In this document: one piece after another, positions 1 to 11,595 of the stretch
How positions within the stretch are numbered: position 1 is the first letter of the stretch
Layout: every line of letters starts with the position of its first letter
Source of the DNA: Riptortus pedestris
Taxonomy: Eukaryota; Arthropoda; Insecta; Hemiptera; Alydidae
Reading direction: 5' to 3'
Assembly: GCA_019009955.1 (NCBI GenBank)
Contig: CM032231.1
Span: forward strand, 110,597,001-110,661,000
DNA: 64,000 nucleotides
The notes under the pieces: model-generated
What the model saw: the letters and a program-made list of their open reading frames with translations, nothing else
What the model was told of the DNA's origin: nothing
Databases searched by the model: none
Program-made: the position numbers and the translations under genes

Positions 1-570
1 TATAATACATTGTATTTTTATGAATTTAAATTGGAAAAATTATGCATGTGCATACGGTGTTCTATCTGGAAGAGGTGATTTGTACGTAAACTGAACATTA
101 TTCATTATACACAGACAGCTCAAAAGAACATGGATGGATTCTGTCCCAAATTTCTAATATATCCCGATGTTGTTTGCCGTATAGAGACGGTCAGCCACTG
201 TTAATGGCTTTAGTGAAGAAATGGCTCTGAACAGAGTTCATTTTAATTAAATATTAATAGTAAAAATAATTATATACAAGGACATTACATATATAAAAGT
301 GGCGGGGTCAGATATTATTTCTTTATTCTAATATATACCAATTGAGGAAAAATGCTTAAAACAAAAGTTTGAGCATATTAACTTTTTAAGAATAAGAAAC
401 TTCACATTTTCACCTCGTCAAAACCCTCACCCTTCCTGTTTTCATTTTTTTTTTTTTTTAACAAACTCTATATTTAGTATTACTTTTCAAAAGTAGGTCA
501 TCAGTACAAACTAATTTTTTTATCATTAATGATAAAAAAAAATAAATTCAAATATCACATGGATTATGCT
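1..570. other. AT-rich sequence without a recognisable gene
   Basis: No coding exon, RNA gene or recognised transposon end was found. There are only short A and T runs, for example a T-run near 447-459. Confidence 0.5.
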
Positions 571-765
571 GTTATTTGTTAACGTCCAGTCTGTGCTACT
601 GAGGCTGAAAGTTTACTTATAGGTAACCAGCTTTATCTAGCCACGGAGGGACTATGGGTTTTATTTAGATAGTTCCTCTAAATAAATTTCCATAACCTGG
701 GTGAGAATCGAACTCACAATTCTGGGTGAGATTAAAGCCAACTTAAGGCGACCACCTCACTTAGA
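571..765 (-). mobile_element. tRNA-derived SINE, family 1 (diverged copy)
   Basis: Read on the minus strand it has the same order as the well-preserved copy at 52607-52834: a tRNA-like head, a GTTCGATTC-type B box, an AAATTATTTAGTGACGAA-like body, a CCTGTAGATAACC-like segment and a TTAATAAAT tail. This copy is diverged and its head is incomplete. A HINE-like element starts about 10 bp beyond it. Confidence 0.7.
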
Positions 766-773
766 TCAATATT

Positions 774-2471
774 TCAGCAGATTTCCCTTTATGGAAGTCA
801 ACGATTGAAGTTATAGTCATGGCGCGATTTTCGAAATATTTCCTCAAATGTCCTAGAAATGTAATCTATATATATATATATAAAATTGTAACCTCTATCT
901 GTACATTGATTTTTTTCGCGAAATTTCACGATAACTTTTCGTTTCACATGTCATAGACACCATAACTGCAATTTGTTTCTTTCGTGTCTGTTTGTTTGTT
1001 TGTTTGTCACCTTCTCACGCATAAAAGGCTGAACCGAATTTTATGAAACTTGGTATGTATATTACTACTAGCCCAACTTAGACTTTAAGCTATATTAATA
1101 TTCTCTAAGACGAACAGGAGTGGGGGTTATAAGGGAGGCCTGAAATTAAAAATAGCGATATTTCGTTTCTTATTGCTTTTTCAGCAAATATGCACATAAC
1201 AAAAGTTGTTTATTTTGTAATTTAGAGTAACTTTTGTTATATGCACTTTTGCCGTATACGGAAGCATAAATGAGTTATGTGCTATAAACTATAGCGTGAG
1301 TCCACAATTTTATTTCGCACTAAAGACTCAACCGAATTAAACCAAACTCGCTATGTGAATTAGTACTAACGATTTCCTTATAATAAGCCATACTAACATT
1401 TCTAGGGACGGGCAGGAGTGAGGGTTATAAGGGAGGCCTGAAATTACAAATAGCGATATTTCGTTTCCTATTCCTTTTTCAGCAAATATGCACATAACAA
1501 AAGTTGTTTATTTTGTAATTTAAAGTAACTTTTGTTATATGCACTTTTGCCGTATATGGAAGCATAAATGAGTTATGTGCTATAAACTATAGCGTGAGTC
1601 CACAATTTTATTTCGCACTAAAGACTCAACCCAATTAAACCAAACTCGGTATGTGAATTAGTACTAACGCCTTCATTATAATAAGCTATACTAACATTTC
1701 TAGGGACGGACAGGAGTGGGGGTTGTAAGGGAGGCCTGAAATTAAAAATAGCGGTATTTTGTTTTCTATTGGTTTTTCTGCAAATATTCACATGACAAAA
1801 GTTGTTTAGTTTGTTATTTAAAGTAACTTTTGTTATATTCACTTTTGTTGTATAAAAAATTATAAACGAAATATACACTAAAAGCTAAAGCGGGAGTCAA
1901 CTATTTTATTGGACACCAACGGTTGAACCGATTCGAACAACTCATAATATATAAATTAGCATTAATTCTTACATGGTAATAACCTATATTAAAATGTTTA
2001 TGTTATAACGGGAGTGGGTGTTATAAGGGAGGCCTGAAATAAAAATTCGCGATATTTCATTTTCTATTCCAAACCAACTACGGGTACTAACCCTAAACAC
2101 TGAAACGGGGAAATGTCAAAATATTGTGCAAAGTAAAGTCTTGCCGAAAAAATACCATCACCATTCAGCCTCAAATGAATTCCCGGAGAAGCCAGGTACC
2201 TTAGCTAGTGTTCTATAAATAAGGTCTTGCACGTTGTTCCAATATTTTGGTTATTAACCGAGATAATTGTATTTTTTTAGGTTTCGGCCATTACTAAACC
2301 CCTAATGCTCCTTTAGACTTATTGACAGTAAACTGTTATTATATGAAGCAGATTATTTGAAGCCTAATTAATAAGTATTGTTCCCATTAAACTTTCACGT
2401 TTTGAGGTAAACACAAATACCTGATAAACGTGGGAAATCGGCATATATAACGAAGCTCTTGCATGGCGGAC
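774..2471 (-). mobile_element. HINE-like non-autonomous element, type III, split by a Helitron
   Basis: The 3' end (CAGCAGATTTCCC read in reverse, hairpin decayed) lies at 774. The 5' end (GGACTTTTTT read in reverse) lies at 2471. A Helitron at 865-2208 interrupts the element. Its 5' part is of the type with AATACC...ACGTTTTGAG-like sequence shared with the copies at 8837, 14115 and 35127. Confidence 0.7.
865..2208 (+). mobile_element. Helitron (rolling-circle transposon), non-autonomous, copy A
   Basis: It starts TCTATATATATATA directly after an A and ends in a GC-rich hairpin (decayed CCCGG...CCAGGT) followed by CTAG and a T. That gives the A-TC...CTAG-T arrangement of Helitrons. There are no Rep/helicase codons. 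Inside are four tandem monomers of about 297 bp, beginning near 1028, 1326, 1623 and 1921, each with a CTGAACCGAA-like start, a CAGGAGTGGGGGTTATAAGG block and an AACAAAAGTT...AACTTTTGTT inverted repeat. It is inserted in the HINE-like element at 774-2471. The Helitron assignment is firm; the exact family is not known. Confidence 0.82.
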
Positions 2472-2520
2472 TTTTTTAAGCTGGGATTTTATTACAGTCT
2501 AATTATACTACAACTGTTGC

Positions 2521-2731
2521 TCAGGTTAGCCGTGTAAGTTGTTGCGTTGACCTTAATAGCTCTTTACCATGAGCTAGAGTTCGATTCCCGCCTGGGCAAT
2601 AGGAAATTATTTAGTGACGAACTCATTAAATAAAATCCTTATTCCCACCCTTACTGCAAAAGCGGGGTAACCTGTAGATAACTTGTCTCAATTAGCCGTA
2701 GTTGCACAGCGTTGACGTAAATAAATAACAA
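2521..2731 (+). mobile_element. tRNA-derived SINE, family 1
   Basis: The head reads GGTTAGCCGTGTAAG. The B box GAGTTCGATTCCCGCC matches the RNA polymerase III consensus GWTCRANNC. The body and TAAATAAATAAC tail match the other copies. It lies on the plus strand. Confidence 0.8.
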
Positions 2732-3410
2732 TCAAAAGTACAACCATGACAAAGGTTTAGGCTTTCGACTAGGTATGCTTAGTCAACTTAAAAGACTGTA
2801 AAAAATTTCTTCATATACATCTTATACATTGACGATAAATATCTATATGGTTACATTTACATCAATTAGAAAATCAGACGCTGTCTAAAATATAATTTAA
2901 TTTTGTTGTGCTGATGATATCCCAGTCATCTGTTGGAGTTAGCATTTCGGAAAGGTCAGCAAATGGAGTAAACAATTGTCGGAGCATTCAAACTCCTGAG
3001 TACACAGTCCGAACTTTGTTAATTAACTCCGAAAATCTACGGTTAGATAATTCTAAATCGGGGCTCCAAGATGGGAATTTGAGTTAGAATTGCAGATTAT
3101 AACATAGGTCACAGATGTCTAACTCATATCCACTAAAACCGACCCCTTCCGGGATTACTTAGCCCTTGCTTCCTCGGCCAAATCGAGTTTTGCAGCTTCC
3201 TGAATTAACTAAAGCTAAAGTGATGAGATCCAACAATCGGCTAATTCACGAGGACCCATCGTAATCGAGAGGGTTAAACCGTGTAAACCTGTTAACAAGG
3301 GTTTCATTATATTATATTATTCCTCCCTTGAAAAAATTGTTTGTTTGTTTTGTAAGTGTGAAGATAACCTAAAAAGATTTCCAGTATTTTTGATATAATA
3401 AATTAAAAAA
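2732..3410. other. Intergenic stretch, no gene seen
   Basis: No frame or element end was recognised. A short segment near 3065 (CTCCAAGATGGGAATTTGAG) has a weak counterpart near 7735, which suggests an older dispersed repeat. Confidence 0.4.
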
Positions 3411-3882
3411 GTCCGTCACGCAGGGGCTGCATAAACTAAGCAGATTTCCCACGTGAAGTTTTACAATACAGAAATCTGCCTAATAACAGCTGTAGTAGTA
3501 AGTAACCTCTAAACCTATTCACGAGAGACTAATAGTTACAGAAACGGCCACCAGAGCTCTCGGCGGAAAGGCCGAACATAGCCGACCACACGCAGAATAC
3601 AAATGCAAATATCTCGGTTAATATTCAAGATACAGAATAAATGTATAGAACAATATTTATAGTAAATTTAATTTGCAATAAGATTCATTCTATACAATTT
3701 TTCGATCCGACGCATAATAACGGAGATATTTTGACTTTTTGAAAATCCTCCCCTCTAAACCCCCTCTCCCACTGGTCCGATTTCAGCCATTAACGAACTT
3801 GATCTTCCTTTTTACATAAAACGATTAAATTCCGAGTTTGGTAACGATCAAACAAAAATTGCGACCGCTAGAGCGGTAACAG

Positions 3883-3915
<33 letters not shown>

Positions 3916-3918
<3 letters not shown>

Positions 3919-5351
3919 ATATATATATAAAATTGTAACCTCTGTCTGTACATTGATTTTTTTCGCGAAATTTCACGATAACTTTTCGTTTCACATGTCA
4001 TAGACACCATAACTGCATTTTGTTTCTTTGGTGTCTGTTTGTTTGTTTGTTTGTTTATTTGTTTGTTTGTTTATTTGTTTGTTTGTTTGTTTGTTACCTT
4101 TTCACGCATAAACGGCTGAACCGAATTTTATGAAACTTGGTATGTATATTACTACTAGCCCAACTTAGACTTTAGGCTATATTAATATCCTCTGAGACGA
4201 ACAGGAGTGGGGGTTATAAGGGAAGCCTAAAATTAAAAATAGCGATATTTCGTTTCCTATTGCTTTTTCAGCAAATATGCCTATAACAAAGTTGTTTATT
4301 TTGTAATTTAGAGTAACTTTTGTCATATGCACTTTTGCCGTATACGGAAGTATAAATGAGTTATACGCTAAAAACTATAGCGGGAGTCAACAATTTATTA
4401 GGCACAAAAGACTGAACCGAACTACACCAAACTCGGTATGTGAATTAGTACTAACGCCTTCCTTATAATAAGCCATACTAACATTTCTAGGGACGAACAG
4501 GAGTGGGGGTTATAAGGGAGGCCTGAAATTAAAAATAGCGATATTTCGTTTCCTATTGCTTATTCAGCAAATATGCCTATAAAAAAAGTTGTTTATTTTG
4601 TTATTTACAGTAACTTTTGTTATATACACTTTTGCCGTATACGGAAGTATAAATGAGTTATACGCTAAAAACTATAGCGGGAGTCCACCATTTTATTTGG
4701 CACAAAAGACTCAACCGAACTAAACCAAATTCGGTATGTGAACTAGCACTAACGCCTTCCTTATAATAAGCCATACTAACATTTCTTGGGACGGGCAGGA
4801 GTGGGGGTTATAAGGAAGGCCTGAATTTAAAAATAGCGGTATTTCGTTTCTTATTGCATTTTCGGCAAATATGAACATAACAAAAGTTGTTTATTTTGTT
4901 ATTTAGAGTAACTTTTGTCATATTCATTTTTGTCTTTTAACAAAGTATAAACGAGATATACACTATAAACTAAAGCGGGAGTCAACGATTTCAGCGCTAA
5001 CGAGTAAACCGAACTTACAAAAACTCGGTATGTCAATTAGCATTAATTCTTCCATGATTATAAGCTATATTAAAATTCTTAGGTTAGAACGGGAGTGGGG
5101 GTTATAAGGGAGGCCTGAAATGAAAATTCGCGATATTTCATTGTCTATTTGTCTACGGGAAATATGACAAATTGGAGGACTGTGAAATATTGCATAATTT
5201 TTATTATTAACAAATGCCAACAACGGGAATTAACCCTAAACACTGGGACGGGTAAATGTCAAAATATTGTGCAAATTAAAGCCTTGCCAAAAAAATACCA
5301 TCACCATTCAGACTCAAATCAATTCCCGGGCGTAGCCGGGTATCTGAGCTA

Positions 5352-5352
<1 letters not shown>
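3916..5352 (+). mobile_element. Helitron, non-autonomous, copy B
   Basis: It starts TCTATATATATATAAAATTG and ends CCCGGGCGTAGCCGGGT...CTAG. The GC-rich hairpin just before CTAG is the Helitron 3' terminator signal. Four monomers of about 297 bp begin near 4111, 4410, 4708 and 4992. A (TTTG)n/(TTTA)n stretch lies at 4030-4095. It is inserted in the (TA)n of the surrounding HINE-like element. Confidence 0.82.
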
Positions 5353-5399
<47 letters not shown>

Positions 5400-5415
<16 letters not shown>

Positions 5416-7236
5416 GTAACCTCTGTCTGTACATTGATTTTTTTTCGCGAAATTTCACGATAACTTTTCGTTTCACATGTCATAGACACCATATCTGCAT
5501 TTTGTTTCTTTCGTGTATGTTTGTTTGTTTGTTACCTTTTCACGCATAAACGGCTGAACCGAATTTTATGAAACTTGGTATGCATATTACTACTAACCCA
5601 ACTTAGACTTTAGGCTATATTAATTTTCTCTGTGACGAACAGGAGTGGGGGTTATAAGGGAAGCCTAAAATTAAAAATATCGATATTTCGTTTTCTATTG
5701 GTTTTTCGGCAAATATACACATAACAAAAGTTGTTTATTTTGTTATTTAGAGTGACTTTTGTTATATACACTTTTGTCGTATACCGAAGTTTAAATGCGT
5801 AATACGCTAAAATTTATAGCGGGAGTCAACAATATTATTTGCCAAAAAAGACTCAACCGAACTAAATAAAACTCGGTATGTGTATTAGCAGTGAGGCCTT
5901 CATTATAATAAGCCATACCAATATTTCTATGTACGGGCAGGAGTGGGGGTTATAAGGGAAGCCTGAAATTAAAAATAGCGATATTTCGTTTCCTATTGGT
6001 TTTTCCGCAAATAAAAACATAACAAAAGTTGTTTATTTTGTTATTTGGAGTAACTTTTGTTATATTCACTTTTGTCGTATAGAAAAGTATAAACGAGGTT
6101 TACACTAAAATCTAAAGCGGGAGCCAACACTTTTGTTGGGCACTAACGATTGAACCGAACTTAGCAAAACTCGGTCTGTGAATAAGCATTAATTTTTCCA
6201 TGTTTATAAGCTATATTAAAAATTTTAGGTTCAAAGGGGAGTGGGGATTATAAGAGAGGCTGAAATGAAAAACCGTCTTTTTTATTTTCTATTTGTTTTT
6301 CGGCAAACGTCCGCATAACAAAAGTTGTTTACTTTGTTATTTAGAGTAACTTTTGTGTGCATTCACTTTTGTCGTAAAATGAAGTAAACACGGGATATAC
6401 GCTAAACGGGAGTCAATAATTATATTAGTACTTATTTAAGGGGTTAAATAAATGAATATTATGACAAATGATGTTATGTTTTCGTCTAATATGATAGTTC
6501 AAAGTATGATTCGGATTAGTGAGGTTATAAATCTTCGTCATCCCCTCCTCATTTATTTATTTTTCCTAGAAAATAACTTTGTTATTTATTTCCAATAGAA
6601 ATATAAACTATAAGAGCATTTCCATTATTTAATTTCTATAATGTACCTTGAAGTTATTGAACCAAATATCTAATATAATAACAATTAAACGTTAATGGTA
6701 ATGTCATTATGACAAAAATGCGTTTAAACTCGATATGATATTTTCAGGGTACCACTATTATTTAATTCCATCCGGTAGATAAATTATAAAACAATGTTTT
6801 GCATCAATAATATAAGGAGAAGAATGTTGAGAAGTCTCATGCGGGAGCGGAAGATGACGGGACCAGTTAATTGAGTTAACTTATTTCCCGTCTGGCATTC
6901 CTGGAAGCGATTTCCAGTGAGATTCATTATTCAAATATAATCTTACGTGCAAAACTTTGCCTATACTATGTGAGCTCAGATTGGCTTTTGAAAGGAAATA
7001 TGTTCATTATAGATGATATTTAATTGTAATAAATGCTACCCATTATTATGGTTTGAACATTGAAGTCTTACATAAAAAATTAATTTTAGTATTAAAAAAT
7101 GCCAACAACGGGTATAAACCCTTAAAACTGGGATGGGTAAATGTCAAAATAATTTGCAAAGTAAAGCCTTGCCAAAAAAATACCATCACCATTCAGCCTC
7201 AAATGAATTCCCGGGCGAAGCCGGGTATCTGAGCTA

Positions 7237-7237
<1 letters not shown>
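5400..7237 (+). mobile_element. Helitron, non-autonomous, copy C (longer variant)
   Basis: It has the same 5' block (AAAATTGTAACCTCTGTCTG) and an intact 3' hairpin CCCGGGCGAAGCCGGGT plus CTAG at 7234-7237. The exact 5' base is hidden in the TA-run. About three tandem monomers are followed by about 650 bp of segment absent from copies A and B (about 6420-7080), part of which is shared with copy D near 28560-28625. Confidence 0.78.
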
Positions 7238-7284
<47 letters not shown>

Positions 7285-7588
7285 TTTGAACGGACTTCAT
7301 TTTCGTCATCTACTAGGTAGGATCGATGGACATTTGAAGAAAAATGTCGAAAATTCCGTCATGAGTACAACCTCAATAGCTGATTTCCCTTAAGGGAAAT
7401 CTGCTAATAAAACTACTTTTAATCTTCAACAAACCTTCAATAAGCATCCTGTCAGTCCATAAAAAAAGTATTATAATGGAGACACTATCATTATTTTTAT
7501 TCTTCTAAACATTCTATGCTTTATAACGCAAGAAATAATCTTTTATCTTTTACTGAATGTCCATAAATGTTCAAATTTCCGAAGGGAC

Positions 7589-7626
7589 CCGTCACCCACG
7601 GCCAGCGTAAACTTAGCAGATTACCT
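7589..7626 (+). mobile_element. Remnant of a HINE-like 5' terminus
   Basis: About 38 bp aligns to the family 5' end (GTCACCCACGGCCAGCGTAA compared with GTCACGCAGGGGCTGCGTAA), followed by CTTAGCAGATTACC. The sequence beyond it does not continue as the element. Confidence 0.45.
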
Positions 7627-7639
7627 ACGAAATCGTTTA

Positions 7640-8836
7640 AACTGATCTAACAGCATCAATTCTCCATTTTGCTGTAATTTGAAGCCGAGACTTGAAATTT
7701 CAGCTGTATAAGAGTTGTTCAGTAGTTTTGGTGCTCGAAGTGGGAATTGAGTTAGCAAGAGGGTTCACAGAAGACGAAAATTTATTTTTATTTTCTTCAT
7801 TATCTTTATACGAATTGTGTAATAAACTTATGATCCATTTTGAATGAAGGTTCAATTACCCTCCTTATATGTATTGCTTCAAATTATTTTTTTTTAAATA
7901 ATAAGAATTCTGAATGGTAATGAATTTAGTATAATGTATGGCTGTTAAAAGTAAACTACGTAGGTATGTAATGGATTAACTGATCAACGCCATATGCAAA
8001 ATAAATGCAATTACAGTTAAAAAGTTGTTTGCTCTGGAAAGTAACAAAATACATTTTATTTCTCTTAAACTGGCTTTCGTTGAATAAAAAAGTATAGCAC
8101 TCTGCTTTATCCTTCTTGATATACAGTTTGAAATTACTCCAAGTAAAACATGTATATAAACGTATTTAGTGCCAGATAAAAATCCCCCCTCTCCCCCCTA
8201 AAATGAGATAAAATTTATTCATAGAGGGATGTTGTGGCACTTTTCCAGAGTGACACGGCTCCAGTGCCAAGAGAACAGACTCCAGTAGGACTCTGCGGGG
8301 TTATAAAACCAGAAATATTACCAGATCCAGCCTTGCAGATATCAGCCATTGACCTATATTCCCTGAATCACTTTAAAGCCTGCATAATTTATTGCACTCA
8401 GCTGCATTCTTCTAGTTCACTATTTCTTTTAAATAGACAACTATATCTCTATTAATGGCGAACGCTCTGCTTGCAGATACTCTGAAAAAAAGCTAACTAT
8501 TCGTTATTTTTCCCCTATTTATTTATTACTTTAAAAATACACGAAAAGAAAAATTCTATCTACAAGTGTACCCGATATGTTATGCATTTAGCCTACTTCT
8601 CTTATCTCTTGTTCTACCCGTCAGCCGCATTAATTGTGCAATGTCTACATTTGAATAGGTCGTTCAGTTAGTCAAATATACATTTTTATTTCTGTGCCAA
8701 CATTTGTTATGATTTACTTCTCTTCCCACTTAGTACGAAGTCAAAATAATTCTCATTACTACTTACTCTGTTTGTAATTTAGAAAATTATATTTCACTGA
8801 TAAGAGGCGGAACACAATTTAATAAAAAAAAAAAAA
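7640..8836. other. Intergenic stretch, no gene seen
   Basis: A 73-codon open frame at 8234-8455 has no recognisable motif. A TTATAAAACC TATA-like word occurs near 8300 without supporting downstream signals. An A-run at 8825-8836 precedes the next HINE-like element. Confidence 0.4.
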
Positions 8837-9644
8837 GCCCTTCACGCAGGGGCTGCTTTAACTAAGCAGATTTCCCACGTGCGCCACGTATTTGCATTTA
8901 TCTCAAAATTTAAAAGTTCATTGAGAACAATATTTGGTATTTAAGGTTCAAATAAAGTGCTTCATAATATAATAGAATATTGTTAATATGAGATGAGTAG
9001 GAGTGGGGGTTTATTTTATAACACCGACAACTATAACATGCAAATATCTCAGTTAATAATTAATATATTGAAAAAATGTACAAAACGTCATTTATAGATC
9101 ATTATCATATAATATAGAATATTACATTTGCAATAAGAGTGGTTCTATACATCCGATGCATAATAACGGATATATTAAGAATTTTCGAAATTTCGAAATC
9201 GTGGTTTATAATATAACAAAGTTTATGCGACATGAGTAGGAGAGGAGGTTTGCTGATTGCTGAAAACTAAAAAAATATAATATACATATCTATAAAACAA
9301 TATTTATAGTACATTTAATGTACAATGAGATTAGGTACAATTTTTCAGTCGGACGTGAAACGAAGATGTTTCTTGATTCCCCCACCTCAAACCCTCCCCC
9401 TCACTCACATTTGTCCGATTTCTGCCATTATGGAACTTGACCTTCAGTTTAGCATGAAACGCTTTCATATCAAGTTTTGTTACGATCCCAAGAAAAGTTA
9501 GGACCCTTAGTGCCGTGACAATGAAGTATGTATTTAATTTTGAACTGACCTCATTTTCGTCATCTACTACGTAGGATCGATGGAAATTTGAGAAAAGTTT
9601 TCAAAAATCACGTCATGAGCATGACCTTATGGAGAATCTTCTAA
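8837..9644 (+). mobile_element. HINE-like element, type III, no 3' hairpin
   Basis: The 5' end matches the family start and the body carries the type III segment (TATTTGCATTTATCTC, AATATTTGGTATTTAAG). The 3' block CATTTTCGTCATCTACTACG and a degraded CTTCTAAAAA end are present. The hairpin and the TA microsatellite are lost. An internal part appears duplicated (about 9060 and 9260). Confidence 0.65.
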
Positions 9645-10136
9645 AAACTAGTTTCTCTTCCGGAGTCATGATACACTAACTTCGAGAATGACAAATAGTT
9701 AAAATAAGATACAAAGTGTTCCAAATGATCAGGATTGTTGTAGTGATGCTAAATAAAGAGGGTGCTAAGTATCATACAATGAGAGAAGTCGTTCCCACCT
9801 ACTGTCAAACAGAATTTTAAAATGCAATGCCTATATTCCCAGCTGAATAATTTAGGAGAAACTGCCTCCTCTAAGTTGGCTTTCGCTCATTTACACTCAT
9901 GTTGTGCTAGAGGCCTTTACTGTTCCGGTGGAGTCCTGGAAGGTGGCCCAGATGACACTACCAGAGGGGTACTCTGATCTATTCCATAAACGAATTACGA
10001 ATTATCAAAACTCTGGGACCTAGTGACAAGTATGATCGAACAAGCGTTCTATGTTGCTATTTCGTGTCCGTTTGGTCGTTCCATTTGTTAACAGCCTCTA
10101 CTAAGGAACTCGCTGCGTTATCTACATTCGAAAAAA
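9645..10136. other. Intergenic stretch, no gene seen
   Basis: Mixed composition. No coding frame or element end could be supported. Confidence 0.4.
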
Positions 10137-10675
10137 GTTAGTCACGTAGGGGCTGTGTAAACTATGACGATTTCTCACATGCTGGTGGAACACTATTTAT
10201 CTCATGTCAAAATATATGTTATACTTCCGATCCTGATGAGTAGAAATTTGGTGGTTTACTAGAGTTGAGTGGAACAGTTAAATATCGAGCAAGGGTTTAT
10301 ATCAAATATACATTTTCGAGTTAAGAACGTAGTTTAGGTCCGTTGAGAAAAATATTTGGTATTTAAGCTCGGAATATTTTTTTTTTATATTTGTGCGTAA
10401 TGTTAACAAGGAATGGCTAAAACTGGGGGTTTTCTGGTCCAGTGACATTTGTTATGCACGAGTTTTTGATTCGTCAAATAATAAACTAATCGTTAATTTT
10501 AATAATATACTTTGAACCTACCCCTGACAAATTCCATGACCATTTTGAAACATGATCTTTAGTTTTCATGTAAATGAAACCCTTCATCTAAATGTACTTA
10601 TATTTAGAGGTTGCTAACTGTCAAACAAAAATTGCTACTGATAGAGCCGCTAACAGACAAGTATATTTCAATTTT
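10137..10675 (+). mobile_element. HINE-like element, old and 3'-truncated
   Basis: A recognisable but diverged 5' end (GTCACGTAGGGGCTGTGTAA) is followed by patches of the body. The AACTGTCAAACAAAAATTGC...ACAGACAAG segment normally just before the microsatellite lies at 10617-10660. No 3' end is present. Confidence 0.5.
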
Positions 10676-10997
10676 TTTCGGTGGGGATTACAGGCCATTA
10701 TTATCCTTAGCCACACCTAGCGAGACTCGAGGAATTTTTGATCAGAGTTTTCACTTAGTAAGTGATCAACTCGTCATACATGGAGGACATGGAAGGAGTT
10801 CTCCAGTGAACTGACGGGTCCCATTGTTTTCGGAGGGCCTGTGGCCAGTCCACGCTCTCAGCCTGCCTGTGGACGGGAGCTGAGAGAGTCATAATCACTA
10901 GTCATCCCGAGGAAATGTCAGACGTATATACTGTTTAGACTCCCGCTGATCCATAAGGAATACGACACTAGCGCACTCTGTTAGGTAGGTCGTGAAC

Positions 10998-11096
10998 TGA
11001 CGTTCTCCCTTGGCGGGGATGGAACCTGCACCTATTTTTACCTTCAGCTTGTCGATGGCAGTGAAAGGCGTACCCAAACTTTAACCGAGGACCTTT
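10998..11096 (-). mobile_element. Second SINE family (tRNA-like), fragment
   Basis: The minus strand reads CTGAAGGTAAAAATAGGTGC followed by GGTTCCATCCCCGCCAAGGG, a B-box-like word. The same order occurs on the plus strand at about 23560-23600, so this is a dispersed repeat. The head (CGGTTAAAGTTTGGG) is tRNA-like. Confidence 0.5.
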
Positions 11097-11127
11097 TATG
11101 TAAGACTAAAGATCAAGTGTGTTTATG

Positions 11128-11489
11128 ACTGAAATTGGACTAGTAGGAGGGAGGGATTTATAAAATTCTTAATATCTCCGTTTATATGCGTCGGATCGAA
11201 CATTTATATAGAAACAATTTTCTTGAAAATATAATTTCTATAAGTGTCTTTATGTACGTTTTTTACTATCTTGATTATTAACCGAGATATTTGTAATTTT
11301 TAGTTTTAGCCCTTCAGTAAACCCCTAATCCATTTCCATATTAACAATAAGCTGTCATATTATGGGGGCACCTTTTGTAGCCTAAATGCCAAATATTGTT
11401 CTCATTGAACTTTTACATTTTGAGATGAAAGCAAATACACGTCAAACACGGGATATCGGCTTAGTTAACGCAGCCCCCACGTGATGGAC
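11128..11489 (-). mobile_element. HINE-like element, type III, 3'-truncated
   Basis: It ends at the family 5' terminus (CAGCCCCCACGTGATGGACT in reverse). The type III 5' half is present, but everything beyond the C-rich tract is missing. Confidence 0.65.
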
Positions 11490-11595
11490 TTTTCATTATG
11501 TATAGAGCTATTTATGAATTTCTTTCACAAATCTGTGGGATTACTGGGGCCGTGTGCTGACAAAAATGATCCACGACCACAATAATCTTTGCTAG

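Larger units (their letters stand above)
3411..7407 (+). mobile_element. HINE-like non-autonomous element, type I, split by two Helitrons
   Basis: This is the clearest example of the family that dominates the window. It begins GTCCGTCACGCAGGGGCTGC after an A-run and carries AGCAGATTTCCC about 30 bp in. It then has the AAATATCTCGGTTAAT block, a C-rich tract, a GAGTTTGGTAACGATC block and a (TA)n microsatellite. It ends in the hairpin GATTTCCCTTAAGGGAAATC plus TGCTAA at 7407. The 3' GGGAAATCTGCT is the inverse of the 5' AGCAGATTTCCC. Subterminal inverted repeats, a 3' hairpin and a central microsatellite are typical of Helentron-associated (DINE-1/HINE) elements. Two Helitrons (3916-5352 and about 5400-7237) sit inside the microsatellite. 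There are no transposition genes. Confidence 0.75.

Noticed and set aside
1618..1878. Frames inside Helitron monomers (also 27875-28192 and 56273-56458)
   Set aside because: They lie in non-coding ~297-bp monomers, differ in length between copies, and have no conserved domain.
2565..2600. tRNA gene suggested by a GAGTTCGATTCCCGCC B box
   Set aside because: It is the internal promoter of a SINE. The same word recurs in many SINE copies and there is no tRNA cloverleaf with intact acceptor stem.
3825..4010. Minus-strand frame with SMTCETKSYRE and a YI-rich tail, recurring at 5276-5476 and 54408-54635
   Set aside because: It is the antisense of the Helitron 5' end running into a TA microsatellite. 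It recurs because the element recurs, not because of coding.
8234..8455. Possible small gene with TTATAAAACC near 8300
   Set aside because: The TATA-like word lies inside the frame, no motif is present, and no splice or polyadenylation context supports a gene.
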